Below are positions 56,059 to 64,000 of a stretch of 64,000 nt of DNA, piece after piece. A program made the position numbers and the translations under genes. Numbering within the stretch: the first letter of the stretch is position 1; every line of letters begins with the position of its first letter. Under the pieces are notes generated by a model that worked only from the letters and a program-made list of their open reading frames with translations, had not been told where the DNA came from and did no database searches. The stretch lies in assembly GCF_003150835.1 (NCBI RefSeq), contig NZ_CP029479.1, forward strand, positions 2,517,501-2,581,500, given 5' to 3'. The stretch comes from Phenylobacterium parvum (lineage in GTDB: Bacteria; Pseudomonadota; Alphaproteobacteria; Caulobacterales; Caulobacteraceae).

Positions 56059-57120
56059 ATGAGCGAAACCGCCCTCAAAAGCGGCGCCGGCCCCGCCCCC
56101 GGCCCCCGCAACCTCATCACCGACGTCCCCGGCCTCGCCGTCGGCCAGGCTGAGGACCTGGGCGCGCGCACCGGCGTGACGGTGATCCTGCCCGAGGCGC
56201 GAGCCGTCTGCGCCGTGGACGTGCGCGGCGGCGGACCCGGCACCCGGGAGACCGACGCCCTCGCCCCCGAGAACCTGGTGGAGGCGGTGGACGCCGTGGT
56301 CCTGTCCGGCGGCTCGGTCTGGGGCCTGGCCGCCGCCGACGGCGCCGTCGCCTGGCTGGGGGCCCGGGGCCGGGGCTTCCGCCTCGCCGACCGGCCGGGC
56401 GTCCCGCCCTCCCCCGTCGTGCCTGCGGCCATCCTCTTCGACCTCGCCAATGGCGGCGACAAGGCCTGGGGCGAGGACCCGCCCTATCGCGAACTGGGCC
56501 GCCGGGCCTGCGCCGCCGCCGGCGCAGACTTCGACCTCGGCACGGCCGGCGCCGGCTATGGCGCGGCGGCGGGCGGCCTGAAGGGCGGGACCGGCTCGGC
56601 CTCAATCCTCTCGGCGGACGGCGCCGTGGGGGCCCTGGTCTGCGTCAACAGCTGGGGCTCGGTCACCGCCCCGGACGGCCGCACCTTCTGGGCCGCTCCC
56701 TTCGAGATCGACGGGGAGTTCGGGGGCCTGCCCCTCGACGGCCTGCGCGCCGGCCCCGGCCAGTGGGGCCCGTCCAAGGCCCCGCCCCCGGCGGGCGCCC
56801 GCCAGAACACCACCATCGCCTGCGTGGCCACCGACGTCGCCCTCACCCCGGCCCAGGCCAGGCGCCTCGCCGTCATGGCCCAGGACGGCCTCGCCCGCGC
56901 CATCCGGCCGGTGCACGCCCCCTTCGACGGCGACGTGGTCTTCGCGCTCTCTACCGCCCGCCACCCCCTGATCGGCGGCGACGCCGCCCTCGCCCGGCTG
57001 GGCGCCCTGGCCGCCGACACCCTGGCCCGCGCGGTCGCCCGGGGCGTCTTCGAGGCGACGGCCTGGCCCGACGCCCCGCCCGGCGAAGGCCCCCCCGCCT
57101 GGCGCGACCGCCGCGGCTGA
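56059..57120 (+). CDS. P1 family peptidase (DmpA/S58-like)
   Basis: This 353-aa DmpA-family Ntn-type aminopeptidase has NLITDVPGLAVGQAED, DVRGGGPGTRETD, VLSGGSVWGLAAADG, LKGGTGSASILSADGAVGALVCVNSWGS near the expected autocleavage region, and NTTIACVATDVALTPAQA. DmpA-type enzymes cleave D- or beta-peptides after self-processing. It lacks a signal peptide. Start ATG 56059. Confidence 0.93.
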   Translation: MSETALKSGAGPAPGPRNLITDVPGLAVGQAEDLGARTGVTVILPEARAVCAVDVRGGGPGTRETDALAPENLVEAVDAVVLSGGSVWGLAAADGAVAWLGARGRGFRLADRPGVPPSPVVPAAILFDLANGGDKAWGEDPPYRELGRRACAAAGADFDLGTAGAGYGAAAGGLKGGTGSASILSADGAVGALVCVNSWGSVTAPDGRTFWAAPFEIDGEFGGLPLDGLRAGPGQWGPSKAPPPAGARQNTTIACVATDVALTPAQARRLAVMAQDGLARAIRPVHAPFDGDVVFALSTARHPLIGGDAALARLGALAADTLARAVARGVFEATAWPDAPPGEGPPAWRDRRG

Positions 57121-57201
57121 CCGGGGAAGGAATCTCCCGCCCCCCGCTTGCGCTTTGCCGCCCGTGCGACTAATTCTCGCGCCCTCGCCGCAAGGCGGTG
57201 C

Positions 57202-57278
57202 GCGCCCGTAGCTCAGCTGGATAGAGCATCAGACTACGAATCTGAGGGTCGGACGTTCGAATCGTTCCGGGCGCGCCA
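57202..57278 (+). tRNA. tRNA-Arg (ACG)
   Basis: This 77-nt tRNA has acceptor GCGCCCG/CGGGCGC, D stem GCTC/GAGC, anticodon stem TCAGA/TCTGA with loop CTACGAA giving anticodon ACG, T stem GGACG/CGTTC with TTCGAAT, discriminator G and an encoded CCA. A34 would be deaminated to inosine, so it reads CGU, CGC and CGA. A TTTTTCTCTTC run follows. The low-GC restriction-modification genes begin next to its 3' end. Confidence 0.97.
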
Positions 57279-57324
57279 TTTTTCTCTTCTCGAAACTACG
57301 AAACTGACTGCGTCGGACGGCCCT

Positions 57325-58650
57325 TCAGCCGGTCAGATCAACGGTTTCGTGCCGATGGTACAGGCTGGGAAGAACGGCGTGTGAGACGCGGAATTGGTTC
57401 CTGCGCTTCAACTTGACGAGGCCATTCGCCTCGGTTTCCAGCTTTAGCGCCGGGTCGAGATAAATCTGACCCCGGTCGACAGCCCTCAGAAACAACAGGA
57501 AATCTGTCTCTTCGCAGGTGAGCACCTGACCGCCGAACGCGTACTCAGGAGGTGGGTTCCGGTAAAGCGAGGGGACGTAAGCTGCTTTGGCGTGCTTTCG
57601 GTTCCAGTGGGAAAGAAGCCCTCCGAACGTCCAGGACGCCGCTATCGTGTCCGCGGAGTCCAGAAGCACGATGGAGCCGTTCATGTCAGTGACCTGACCA
57701 TTTCCGCTGTCGAATCCTGACAAGGACATCCGAAGGCCCGTGAGATGGTTTGGAGTCCGAAGGCAATCGTATACTCCACCGAAGTTGAGACGGCTCTCCC
57801 GTCCCCTTTGGTCGGGGTACCCAAACCGGCGGATGAAGGCCTCGGGCCCCTCATCCCGATAGACACCTCCGGTGGGCTCCGGGGTCATGAGGGTTACGGC
57901 TGACTTCGCTCGATAGGACCTGAAGTCGGAGACTGCATACTGCTTGACTTCCCACCCCATGAAATCAGGTTCAGCGCGTCCATTCGGACTGATCCCGAGC
58001 AACGCTTCAAGTGTGTAGCCGCCAGCATTCCGAGCGGCATATGGCTTGGGAACACCTCCGGGTCCCAACTTCATGGACTCCACCCAGGTTCTCTCATGAA
58101 TCAGGCGGAGTCTCTCGAGGAGAACTTCCTTGGCCGAGGGTTCCGAAGGTGATCCCGATGAAAGTTCGAGGAAGACGCCGACTGACGACCATGCGCCATT
58201 CAGGACTTCGTTGGAGATTCTTTCTCCGGCCCCGGATGCGTAGCCGATAATCCTTCCGCTGGCCGTAACCCCGAGGAGGAGGACCCGCCCCGGTTCTCTG
58301 GAGACCATGACATCGGAAGGAGGCGACTGGCATCCCCTGAGAAACCCTGAAAACCTCACCTCAGGATAACGAGGGTAGAGGATAAGCTTCGCATCTGGTG
58401 CGACACTTATCCCCTCTGGCGAAAGCCAGGAGAATTGCAGCCCGGCCTTGGCCCTGTCTCTTACTGCACCTGCAACGGACGATGGGTCCGTCGTCACTTC
58501 GCCATGTGGCAGCAGGTTCAGGGAGGTGAACCCTGACCCAAGGAACACCTGATTTTTGGAGTTATCGTTCGGCGCCAGAACCTTTGCGTAGAGGCGGATA
58601 ACACCTGCGTGGCGCATCCGCTCCCTCAACGCGGCCAGTGATTGCTCCAC
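57325..58650 (-). CDS. MvaI/BcnI-family restriction endonuclease with N-terminal extension
   Basis: This 441-aa protein contains the MvaI/BcnI-type catalytic core at about 208-238: NAGGYTLEALLGISPNGRAEPDF, then GWEVKQY, giving the Glu/Asp...Glu-x-Lys metal site. MvaI itself is about 250 aa, so the first 190 residues (with PNDNSKNQVFLGSG) are an extra domain. It lies 2 bp after vsr and probably cuts CCWGG, the site inferred for the Dcm-like methyltransferase. Codon use is far less GC-rich than the host genes. Confidence 0.85.
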   Translation of the reverse strand: MEQSLAALRERMRHAGVIRLYAKVLAPNDNSKNQVFLGSGFTSLNLLPHGEVTTDPSSVAGAVRDRAKAGLQFSWLSPEGISVAPDAKLILYPRYPEVRFSGFLRGCQSPPSDVMVSREPGRVLLLGVTASGRIIGYASGAGERISNEVLNGAWSSVGVFLELSSGSPSEPSAKEVLLERLRLIHERTWVESMKLGPGGVPKPYAARNAGGYTLEALLGISPNGRAEPDFMGWEVKQYAVSDFRSYRAKSAVTLMTPEPTGGVYRDEGPEAFIRRFGYPDQRGRESRLNFGGVYDCLRTPNHLTGLRMSLSGFDSGNGQVTDMNGSIVLLDSADTIAASWTFGGLLSHWNRKHAKAAYVPSLYRNPPPEYAFGGQVLTCEETDFLLFLRAVDRGQIYLDPALKLETEANGLVKLKRRNQFRVSHAVLPSLYHRHETVDLTG

Positions 58651-58652
58651 AG

Positions 58653-59105
58653 TCAGCTTCCCCGAAGCTCAAGAAATTCGGAGCTTGAACCTAACCAGCT
58701 TTGAAGTGCTGACAAAAGCTCGGGATCACCCATCCGATCCCTGCCTCTCATTGCGCATTCCCAGATCAGACAGACCCGCCAGCCATTCTCGCGAAGTGCC
58801 AGAAGGCTCTGCTGATCCCTCAGAACGTTTGCACCGATCTTCGAGCGCCAGAAATCTTCGCGGGTCTTGGGCCACCGGAAAGTCGAGCACTCGTGTCCAT
58901 GCCAGAAACAGCCATGCACAAAGATGACGGCGCGGTGCTTAGCGAAGACAAGGTCCGGAGAACCCGGCAGCGCCCCGGCGTGAAGACGGAACCTGAATCC
59001 AGCATTGTGCAGGATTTTCCGCACCCTGACTTCAGGAGAGGTGTTCTTCGCACGGATCGCCGACATATTCCGCGACCGGGTCGACGGGTCGTGAACATCC
59101 CCCAA
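58653..59105 (-). CDS. vsr: Very short patch repair endonuclease Vsr
   Basis: This 150-aa Vsr nicks beside T:G mismatches made when 5-methylcytosine deaminates. It has DPSTRSRNMSAIRAKNTSPE, the catalytic Asp in SPDLVFAKHRAVIFVHGCFWHGHEC with zinc Cys/His, and the final NGWRVCLIWECAM. It sits between dcm and the MvaI-like gene with 2-bp gaps, so the three form one operon. Vsr beside Dcm fits the need to repair CCWGG-to-CTWGG damage. Confidence 0.96.
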   Translation of the reverse strand: MGDVHDPSTRSRNMSAIRAKNTSPEVRVRKILHNAGFRFRLHAGALPGSPDLVFAKHRAVIFVHGCFWHGHECSTFRWPKTREDFWRSKIGANVLRDQQSLLALRENGWRVCLIWECAMRGRDRMGDPELLSALQSWLGSSSEFLELRGS

Positions 59106-59107
59106 AT

Positions 59108-60208
59108 TCAGGCCCTCAGTCTTATGTCGCTCCCACCAGTCACCAGACTTTCGATGTGCGGCTTCATAATCCTGAGGACTTCTCTGAACACAGGGACCGC
59201 AACGGAGTTACCAAACTGCTTGTAGGCCTGAGTGTCAGAAACCGGAATGATGAAATCATCACCGTAGCCCATGAGGCGGGCGCACTCACGGGGAGTAAGT
59301 CGTCTCGGATTTAGTCCGGGTCCCCGGTCTATGAGAATCTCCGAGCCATCCTTGAAGTACCTGGCTGACAGTGTTCGCGCGACATCGTCAGGGCCTACAA
59401 GGCCAAATCCAAACCCGTTACCTGCAGCGCGATGCTTGTCGGCATAATCCCGGAGATACTTCCAGAGGTGGTCGGTCAGAACATATTTTTCGCTGACCTT
59501 AGCCAAAGGTCCCTGAGTGTAGTGCCCCTCCGGGGCCTCGCTGCCATTTTCGGGATGAAGGATGTCTCGCAGCCGGACCGCACCCTTTGGCGGCAGGCGG
59601 AGATCGTCCCAACTGAAGGGAACATTCTCCTTGAATCCGACGATGACAATCCGTTCCCGGTGCTGGGGTACAAAGTGCTGGGCGTCGATGATCTTGTACC
59701 AGACCTTGTATCCCAACTCCTCCCGAAGAGTCCGAAGGATCACCTCGAATGTACGCCCCCTGTCATGGGAATGAAGGTTCTTAACATTTTCAAGCAGGAA
59801 TGCTTCCGGGCGGTGCGATTTCAAAATACGCGCAACGTCAAAGAAGAGAGTTCCCTGGGTTTCATCTGCAAAGCCATGGCTTCGACCGAGGGAATTCTTT
59901 TTGGAGACACCTGCAATTGAAAATGGCTGACAGGGGAAACCCGCGAGGAGGAGATTGTGAGACGGGATATCCTCCGCTTCGACCTCGGTGATATCTCCCG
60001 AGGGCGGATGATTATCCCTGAAGTTCGCAGCATATGTCTTCTGCGAGTAGGGGTTCCACTCCGAGGTGAAGGCACAGTACCCGCCTATAGACTCTGCCGC
60101 CTTACGGAGGCCTCCGATTCCGGCGAAGAGATCGATGAAATTGAACCCCCGGTCGGCATTGACAGCAGCTGAGTTCATTTCTCGGAGCATCCTGAGAAGA
60201 GCGGTCAT
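59108..60208 (-). CDS. dcm: DNA (cytosine-5) methyltransferase, Dcm-like
   Basis: This 366-aa m5C methyltransferase has motif [13 protein letters not shown], motif [14 protein letters not shown] with the catalytic Cys, ENVKNL (VI), [10 protein letters not shown] (VIII) and [10 protein letters not shown] (X). The target-recognition region [20 protein letters not shown] and [19 protein letters not shown] is very like E. coli Dcm/EcoRII, so CCWGG is the likely target. ATG 60208 has AGAGGGAG 7 nt upstream. An in-frame extension to 60385 lacks a good ribosome site. The methyltransferase is the first gene of the operon. Confidence 0.95.
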   Translation of the reverse strand: MTALLRMLREMNSAAVNADRGFNFIDLFAGIGGLRKAAESIGGYCAFTSEWNPYSQKTYAANFRDNHPPSGDITEVEAEDIPSHNLLLAGFPCQPFSIAGVSKKNSLGRSHGFADETQGTLFFDVARILKSHRPEAFLLENVKNLHSHDRGRTFEVILRTLREELGYKVWYKIIDAQHFVPQHRERIVIVGFKENVPFSWDDLRLPPKGAVRLRDILHPENGSEAPEGHYTQGPLAKVSEKYVLTDHLWKYLRDYADKHRAAGNGFGFGLVGPDDVARTLSARYFKDGSEILIDRGPGLNPRRLTPRECARLMGYGDDFIIPVSDTQAYKQFGNSVAVPVFREVLRIMKPHIESLVTGGSDIRLRA

Positions 60209-60487
60209 GACCGAACTCCCTCTGCGTGCCCGACTTTGTCTCCGGATGAGGAGACCGCGGATCTTGCATCCGGGGAGAATGGCCAGACCTTCGATGCCGA
60301 TTTCGGATTGTCTGCGCAGACAGACGAACCAGTCGGCTTGACTAAGGTAGCTGATTCTGGACGCAGGCAGCACATCGCGTAGCACTCGATACCGACTGAC
60401 AAAATGACCTCCATAGATGCGCCCCTCAGCACATCCGATCTCGAAGCCCGAATGTTCTTCTTTTGTTCGGCCTTATGTCAAGCCCCC

Positions 60488-61264
60488 TCACCCCTCCCTC
60501 AAGAGCCGCCAGGTCATCATCAGCCTCGGCGCCTTCGACGCATTCGGCGCGGCCGTATGCAGCGCCCGCATGTCCATCAGCCAGAGGTCGCCGGGGGCGC
60601 CGGTCAGCTCCACCACCTCGATGGGCGCGCCGTCCGCCTCGCCCAGGGGGCCGGGGGCGGCGGGGCGGTCGGGGTGGGCCGGGTCCATCAGGCGGGCGAA
60701 GGGGGGCAGGGCGCGCAGGCGGGCCTTGATGCCCTTCGACCTCAGCTCGCCCTCGTCATTGAGCAGCCGGTGCGAGCCGGCGGCGACGAGGGTTCCGCCG
60801 GCGCCCGGGGCGACGGGCGAAAGGAAGCTGAAAACCTGAACGCCCGGGCAGCCGGCCTGAGGCGTGCGAGGGACGTCGGTGTGCCAGACGATGGCGGGCA
60901 GGCTCCAGGCCGCAGCGTTGGGCAGGGTCCAGAGGAGCTGGGGCCGGCTGAGGCCGCCGGCGGTACCCATCCTCGCCCCCGCCAGCGTATCGAAGCCGGC
61001 GATGAGCCCGGCGGGGACCAGGGTCTCCAGCACGGCCGCCAGCCGGCGGTCCTTGAAGGCGGCCGGCGCCTTGCCGAGGGCGGGCCAGCGCGGCGTCTCG
61101 GCGCCCGTCAGGGTCCAGCCCTCGCCATCGGTCCAGAGGCCCGCGCGCGACAGGATTTCGAAGACGGCGGTCCGGGCGGCGGCCAGGCCCGCGGGATCGG
61201 CGGCGGCGGGAAGGCGCAGGAGGCCCCTGTCGCGGAAGGCGACGACGTCGGCGTCGGAGATCAT
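60488..61264 (-). CDS. Phytanoyl-CoA dioxygenase family protein
   Basis: This 258-aa Fe(II)/2-oxoglutarate oxygenase has the metal motif WHTDVPRT (His-x-Asp) and the distal His in MDMRALHTAAPNAS, with GDLWLMDM preceding it. Such enzymes hydroxylate a wide range of small molecules. The substrate is unknown. GC content returns to the host level here, marking the right edge of the restriction island. Start ATG 61264. Confidence 0.88.
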   Translation of the reverse strand: MISDADVVAFRDRGLLRLPAAADPAGLAAARTAVFEILSRAGLWTDGEGWTLTGAETPRWPALGKAPAAFKDRRLAAVLETLVPAGLIAGFDTLAGARMGTAGGLSRPQLLWTLPNAAAWSLPAIVWHTDVPRTPQAGCPGVQVFSFLSPVAPGAGGTLVAAGSHRLLNDEGELRSKGIKARLRALPPFARLMDPAHPDRPAAPGPLGEADGAPIEVVELTGAPGDLWLMDMRALHTAAPNASKAPRLMMTWRLLREG

Positions 61265-61366
61265 GGGGCCGCCGCGCCTAGGGGACGGCGGAGGGTTTCA
61301 CTGCACACGGTAAAAGCCTAGACCCGTCGGGACTGCAGCGCCATCGGGGGCGAGAGAGACGGGGTC

Positions 61367-61858
61367 GTGACAGAAGCGCAGGTCCTGGAGGTGCTGGCGG
61401 CCTGCGCGGCGCAGGGCCTGCCGGTCTGGGTGGACGGCGGCTGGGCCGTGGATGCGGTCCTCGGTCGCCAGACCCGGCTGCACGAGGACCTCGACCTGGC
61501 GGCGCGGGTGGAGGATGGGCCGGCGCTGGAGGCCCTGCTGGCCGGGCTTGGCCTGGTCCGGCAGGCGGGGGGCGCCGCCTGGAACCCTGTCTACAGCGAC
61601 GGCGAAGGCCGGCGCGTCGACCTGCACCTCTTTCGCCTGGACGCGGAGGGGCGCGGGGTGATGGACCCTGACGATCCGGCCGTGGCCTATCCGGCGGGGT
61701 CGTTCGACGGGCGCGGCGTGATTGCGGGGCGGGCCGTGGACTGCCTGCCCGCCGACGTCCTCTGGCGGCTGAAGACCGGCTATCCGCCCCGGGACCGGGA
61801 CCTTCTGGATCTCGCCGCCCTTCAGGCCGCCTTCGGCTTTTCCCTCGCCGGCGACTGA
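61367..61858 (+). CDS. Nucleotidyltransferase (aminoglycoside/lincosamide NTase-like)
   Basis: This 163-aa protein has PVWVDGGWAVDAVLGRQTRLHEDLDL, the pattern of ANT(2'')/Lnu-type nucleotidyltransferases, with metal acids in HEDLDL and VDLHLF. It may add a nucleotide to a small molecule. Intrinsic resistance is possible but not shown. It starts at GTG 61367 and is shorter than ANT(2'')-Ia. Base composition matches the host. Confidence 0.82.
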   Translation: MTEAQVLEVLAACAAQGLPVWVDGGWAVDAVLGRQTRLHEDLDLAARVEDGPALEALLAGLGLVRQAGGAAWNPVYSDGEGRRVDLHLFRLDAEGRGVMDPDDPAVAYPAGSFDGRGVIAGRAVDCLPADVLWRLKTGYPPRDRDLLDLAALQAAFGFSLAGD

Positions 61859-62254
61859 CGCGCCAACCCCTCGCCCCTTGCCTGTCGCCCGCGCGCTGGT
61901 GGGAGAAACGGGGTGTTTGGAGCGATGCGGAGGCCGGGCTGGCCCTCTTCGCCGGCCTGGAGCGAGGCCGATCCCCGGAGGGCGCCGGGCCCGAAGGTCG
62001 GCGTCGAGCACCGGGTGCGAAGCGAGAAGCTGGACCTGCTGGAAGGGGGGCCGTCGGCGCGCATCGGCGGCTGAGGCGGGCGCGAAAGTTCCGGAGAAGG
62101 CGCGCTTTCACACGATCTCCGGCTTTTTTCACGGCAGAGTCACGCTTGTCGGCGCGGCGCGCTCACGGAGGCTGGACGCCAACCCCGGAAAAGCCTCCCT
62201 GTCAGATGCGCCGGCATGGAGCCGGGGCGGACGCAGGGGGCCCGGGGGCCGACC
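61859..62254. other. 396-bp region without a supported gene
   Basis: Several short open frames exist on both strands (for example one of 53 codons ending near 62073), but they have no recognisable motif or ribosome site and their codons match only the overall GC bias. The stretch TTTTTTCACGG near 62127 is the only AT-rich bit, and could contain a promoter for the following gene pair. I see nothing else to annotate. Confidence 0.6.
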
Positions 62255-62782
62255 ATGTCGAAGCTGGTGATCGAAAATCTCAGCGTGCGGATCGCCGCCA
62301 TCAGCCGCGTCCAGCGGCGGGTGTCGGTGACCGTCTTCTGCCGGGGCCCGGGCGACCGCTGCGCCGCCGCCGTCCTGAAGCCCCGCCGCCATATCGCCCA
62401 GCCGGCCGACGGACTGTGGAACATCGACCTGTTGATCCCCCGCACGCTGGAGGGCGTCGATCCCGTCACCACCCGGGAGCTGCACTTCACCGGCGACGCC
62501 GACTGGTGCCAGGGCGTCCGCCTGCACGCTGACGGCGTCATCATGGAGCACCGGCTGGCCGAACATGAGATCCGCCAGCCCACGCCCGCCAGGCTGGCGT
62601 CTCCCGCCGCGCCGCGGATCCCCTGGGCCCCGGCCTCGGCGGCCCTCTCCGTCTGGCTGGACCCTGACCGTCCGCCGATGATCATCCCCGCCGGCCGGCC
62701 CGTGCCGCGCCGACCCCGCAAGACCTGGCCGCTGATCGCCTTCGCCTCCGGCGCAGCGGCCGCCGCCGCCGTGAGAGCCTGA
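62255..62782 (+). CDS. Uncharacterised protein, first of a tandem paralogous pair
   Basis: This 175-aa protein is not recognised. It begins MSKLVIENLSVRIAAISRVQ. The core (about 1-110) shares with the next gene the pattern LxPRRHxxxPxDGLWxIDL, FxGxADWCxGVRLHxxGxxxEHR. The C-terminus is Pro/Arg-rich and ends in a short hydrophobic Ala-rich stretch (LIAFASGAAAAAAV), perhaps a membrane anchor. It is followed after only 2 bp by the paralogue, so they are cotranscribed. Confidence 0.72.
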   Translation: MSKLVIENLSVRIAAISRVQRRVSVTVFCRGPGDRCAAAVLKPRRHIAQPADGLWNIDLLIPRTLEGVDPVTTRELHFTGDADWCQGVRLHADGVIMEHRLAEHEIRQPTPARLASPAAPRIPWAPASAALSVWLDPDRPPMIIPAGRPVPRRPRKTWPLIAFASGAAAAAAVRA

Positions 62783-62784
62783 AC

Positions 62785-63336
62785 ATGCTGAACCTGAAGA
62801 TCGAGACCGCCGCCGTCCGCGTCGCCGCCTTTCCCGAGGGCGACCGCCTGCTGACCCTCCGGGCGACCTGCCTGGGCCCCGCGGCCGCCCTGGCCGCCGC
62901 CCGCCTGGTCCCGCGTCGCCATGCGCAGGTCCCCGAGGACGGCCTCTGGGACATTGACCTGGTCGTGGACGCCGGGGTGGAGCCCGGGGGCGCCGTCACC
63001 TGGCGCGATGTCGTCTTCATCGGCGAGGCCGACTGGTGCGAAGGGGTCCGCCTCCACAGCCCGGGCGGCGTGCTGGAGCACCGGATCGCCCCGCAGGGCG
63101 CCCAGCTGGCGCCCCGGCCCCTGGCCGCGCCGCGCTGGAGCCGGCCCGCAGCCCCGGCGTCGTCGCCCGCCAAGCCCCGGCGCCGGTTCGATCCCTTCCG
63201 CTTCCTGCTGGACGGCGCGGCGACGGCCATGATCCTGGCCGGCGTGTCCCTGCTGCCCATGGCCCTGCCGGCGAACGCCGCCGAGCCCGCGGGTCAGGGT
63301 CCAGCCCCGGCGGCCTCCGGGTTCGACCGGAACTGA
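62785..63336 (+). CDS. Uncharacterised protein, second of a tandem paralogous pair
   Basis: This 183-aa protein starts MLNLKIETAAVRVAAFPEGD. It repeats the shared core: LVPRRHAQVPEDGLWDIDLVV, FIGEADWCEGVRLHSPGGVLEHR. After a Pro/Ala-rich linker it has a hydrophobic helix FLLDGAATAMILAGVSLLPMALP, which ends the protein near a small tail. This suggests a soluble beta-rich domain on a membrane anchor with the N-terminus inside or outside unknown. No known family was recognised by eye. Confidence 0.72.
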   Translation: MLNLKIETAAVRVAAFPEGDRLLTLRATCLGPAAALAAARLVPRRHAQVPEDGLWDIDLVVDAGVEPGGAVTWRDVVFIGEADWCEGVRLHSPGGVLEHRIAPQGAQLAPRPLAAPRWSRPAAPASSPAKPRRRFDPFRFLLDGAATAMILAGVSLLPMALPANAAEPAGQGPAPAASGFDRN

Positions 63337-63394
63337 AGGGGCCTTGCCCCGCGGGCAGGGTCGGGCGAAGGCTGGTCCCCTGCAGGAGGCGGCC

Positions 63395-64000
63395 ATGACC
63401 CGACTGAAGCTTCACGACGAACGCCATCGGGTCACCCGGGTGGGCTGGCTGAGGGCCGCGGTCCTGGGCGCAAATGACGGGATCGTCTCCACCGCCAGCC
63501 TGATCGTCGGCGTCGCCGCCGCCTCGGCCGGTCGCTCCGAGGTGCTGGTGGCCGGCGTCGCGGGCCTGGTTGCAGGGGCCATGTCCATGGCCGCCGGCGA
63601 GTACGTCTCGGTCAGCTCGCAGTCGGACACCGAGGGCGCCGACCTCACCCGTGAGCGCGGCGAGCTGGCGACCCGGCCCGAGGCTGAGCTGGAGGAGCTG
63701 GCCGGCCTCTACCGCAGCCGCGGCCTCGACGCCGAGACCGCCCGCAGGACCGCCGAGCAGCTGATGGCGCACGACGCCCTCGGCGCCCACGCCCGGGAGG
63801 AACTGGGCATTTCCGAGATCACCACGGCCCGGCCGGTCCAGGCGGCCCTGACCTCGGCCGCCACCTTCACCTTCGGCGCCGCGGCGCCCCTGCTGCTGGC
63901 CGCCGTCTCGCCCCTCGCCGCCATGCCTGCGATCGTCTCGGCGGGGTCCCTGGCCGGTCTCGCCATCCTCGGCGCCGTGGGGGCCCAGGCCGGGGGCGCC
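63395..64000 (+). CDS. VIT1/CCC1-type transporter, N-terminal part
   Basis: The first 202 codons of a VIT1/CCC1 family metal transporter (Fe2+/Mn2+) are visible. The start ATG 63395 follows CAGGAGG. It has LRAAVLGANDGIVSTASLIVGVAAA, LVAGAMSMAAGEYVSVSSQSDTE and a cytosolic linker (RERGELATRPEAELEELAGLYRSRG) with Glu/His metal ligands, then DALGAHAREELGI. The gene runs off the right edge and its last helices are missing. Confidence 0.93.
   Translation, partial: MTRLKLHDERHRVTRVGWLRAAVLGANDGIVSTASLIVGVAAASAGRSEVLVAGVAGLVAGAMSMAAGEYVSVSSQSDTEGADLTRERGELATRPEAELEELAGLYRSRGLDAETARRTAEQLMAHDALGAHAREELGISEITTARPVQAALTSAATFTFGAAAPLLLAAVSPLAAMPAIVSAGSLAGLAILGAVGAQAGGA

Noticed and set aside
60209-60385. 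In-frame N-terminal extension of the Dcm-like methyltransferase.
   Set aside because: Begins at a GTG with no ribosome site, whereas ATG 60208 has AGAGGGAG at proper spacing. Kept only as an alternative.
57279-60487. Search for a direct repeat of the tRNA 3' end marking an att site.
   Set aside because: No copy of the tRNA-Arg 3' sequence was seen near the right GC boundary, so integration at the tRNA is not proven.
61878-62270. 130-codon frame upstream of the tandem paralogues.
   Set aside because: Arg/Gly/Pro-rich translation typical of a non-coding GC-rich frame, with no ribosome site or motif.

Overview
This 64 kb window is a GC-rich (about 70% by eye), densely packed bacterial chromosome segment. 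Several features point to an alphaproteobacterium, most likely Caulobacterales (Phenylobacterium/Caulobacter-like): the sucCD-sucA-sucB-lpdA block, a class I lysyl-tRNA synthetase, the DUF484-xerC pair, and short GC-rich dispersed repeats. The placement is inferred from gene content and order, not from a database search.

Layout. 1-5.8 kb: end of rpe, a ZTP (pfl-type) riboswitch ahead of purH, an exported M17 aminopeptidase, a pirin and an MFS transporter. 5.8-10.7 kb: exported dienelactone-hydrolase-like protein, a small HExxH protein, then dnaK-dnaJ with a candidate heat-shock promoter. 10.7-23.3 kb: dispersed repeats, a large exported alpha/beta hydrolase, mutS, corA, a CHAP-domain protein, terC with a long structured leader, priA, a transaldolase-like aldolase, DUF484 and xerC. 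23.3-33.6 kb: TCA-cycle block on the minus strand (mdh, sucC, sucD, sucA, sucB, lpdA), interrupted by a divergent DUF2306/LytTR pair. 33.7-39.4 kb: HIT protein, HpcH/HpaI-type lyase, DUF2237, and a divergent pair of citrate synthase homologues, one carrying an N-terminal helix-turn-helix, with a 14-bp palindrome inside a good sigma70-like promoter between them; then a CDF metal exporter. 39.5-57.1 kb: housekeeping and accessory metabolism (two GST-fold proteins, queG, crotonase, thioesterases, rfbC, glycosyltransferase, FKBP, threonine ammonia-lyase, a double ABC ATPase, a HAD phosphatase, a Phd/VapC-type toxin-antitoxin pair, an orphan PhnD-like lipoprotein, lysK, ggt, a P1 peptidase). 57.2-60.5 kb: tRNA-Arg(ACG) followed by a clearly lower-GC restriction-modification island (Dcm-like methyltransferase, Vsr, MvaI/BcnI-family endonuclease). 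60.5-64 kb: phytanoyl-CoA dioxygenase-like protein, a nucleotidyltransferase, two tandem paralogues of an unrecognised family, and the start of a VIT1/CCC1-type transporter.

The most interesting parts are the citrate-synthase/HTH regulator pair with its operator, the purH riboswitch, the foreign Dcm-Vsr-MvaI module beside a tRNA, a PriA that has lost one of its two zinc sites, the structured terC leader, and the tandem unknown proteins near the right end.
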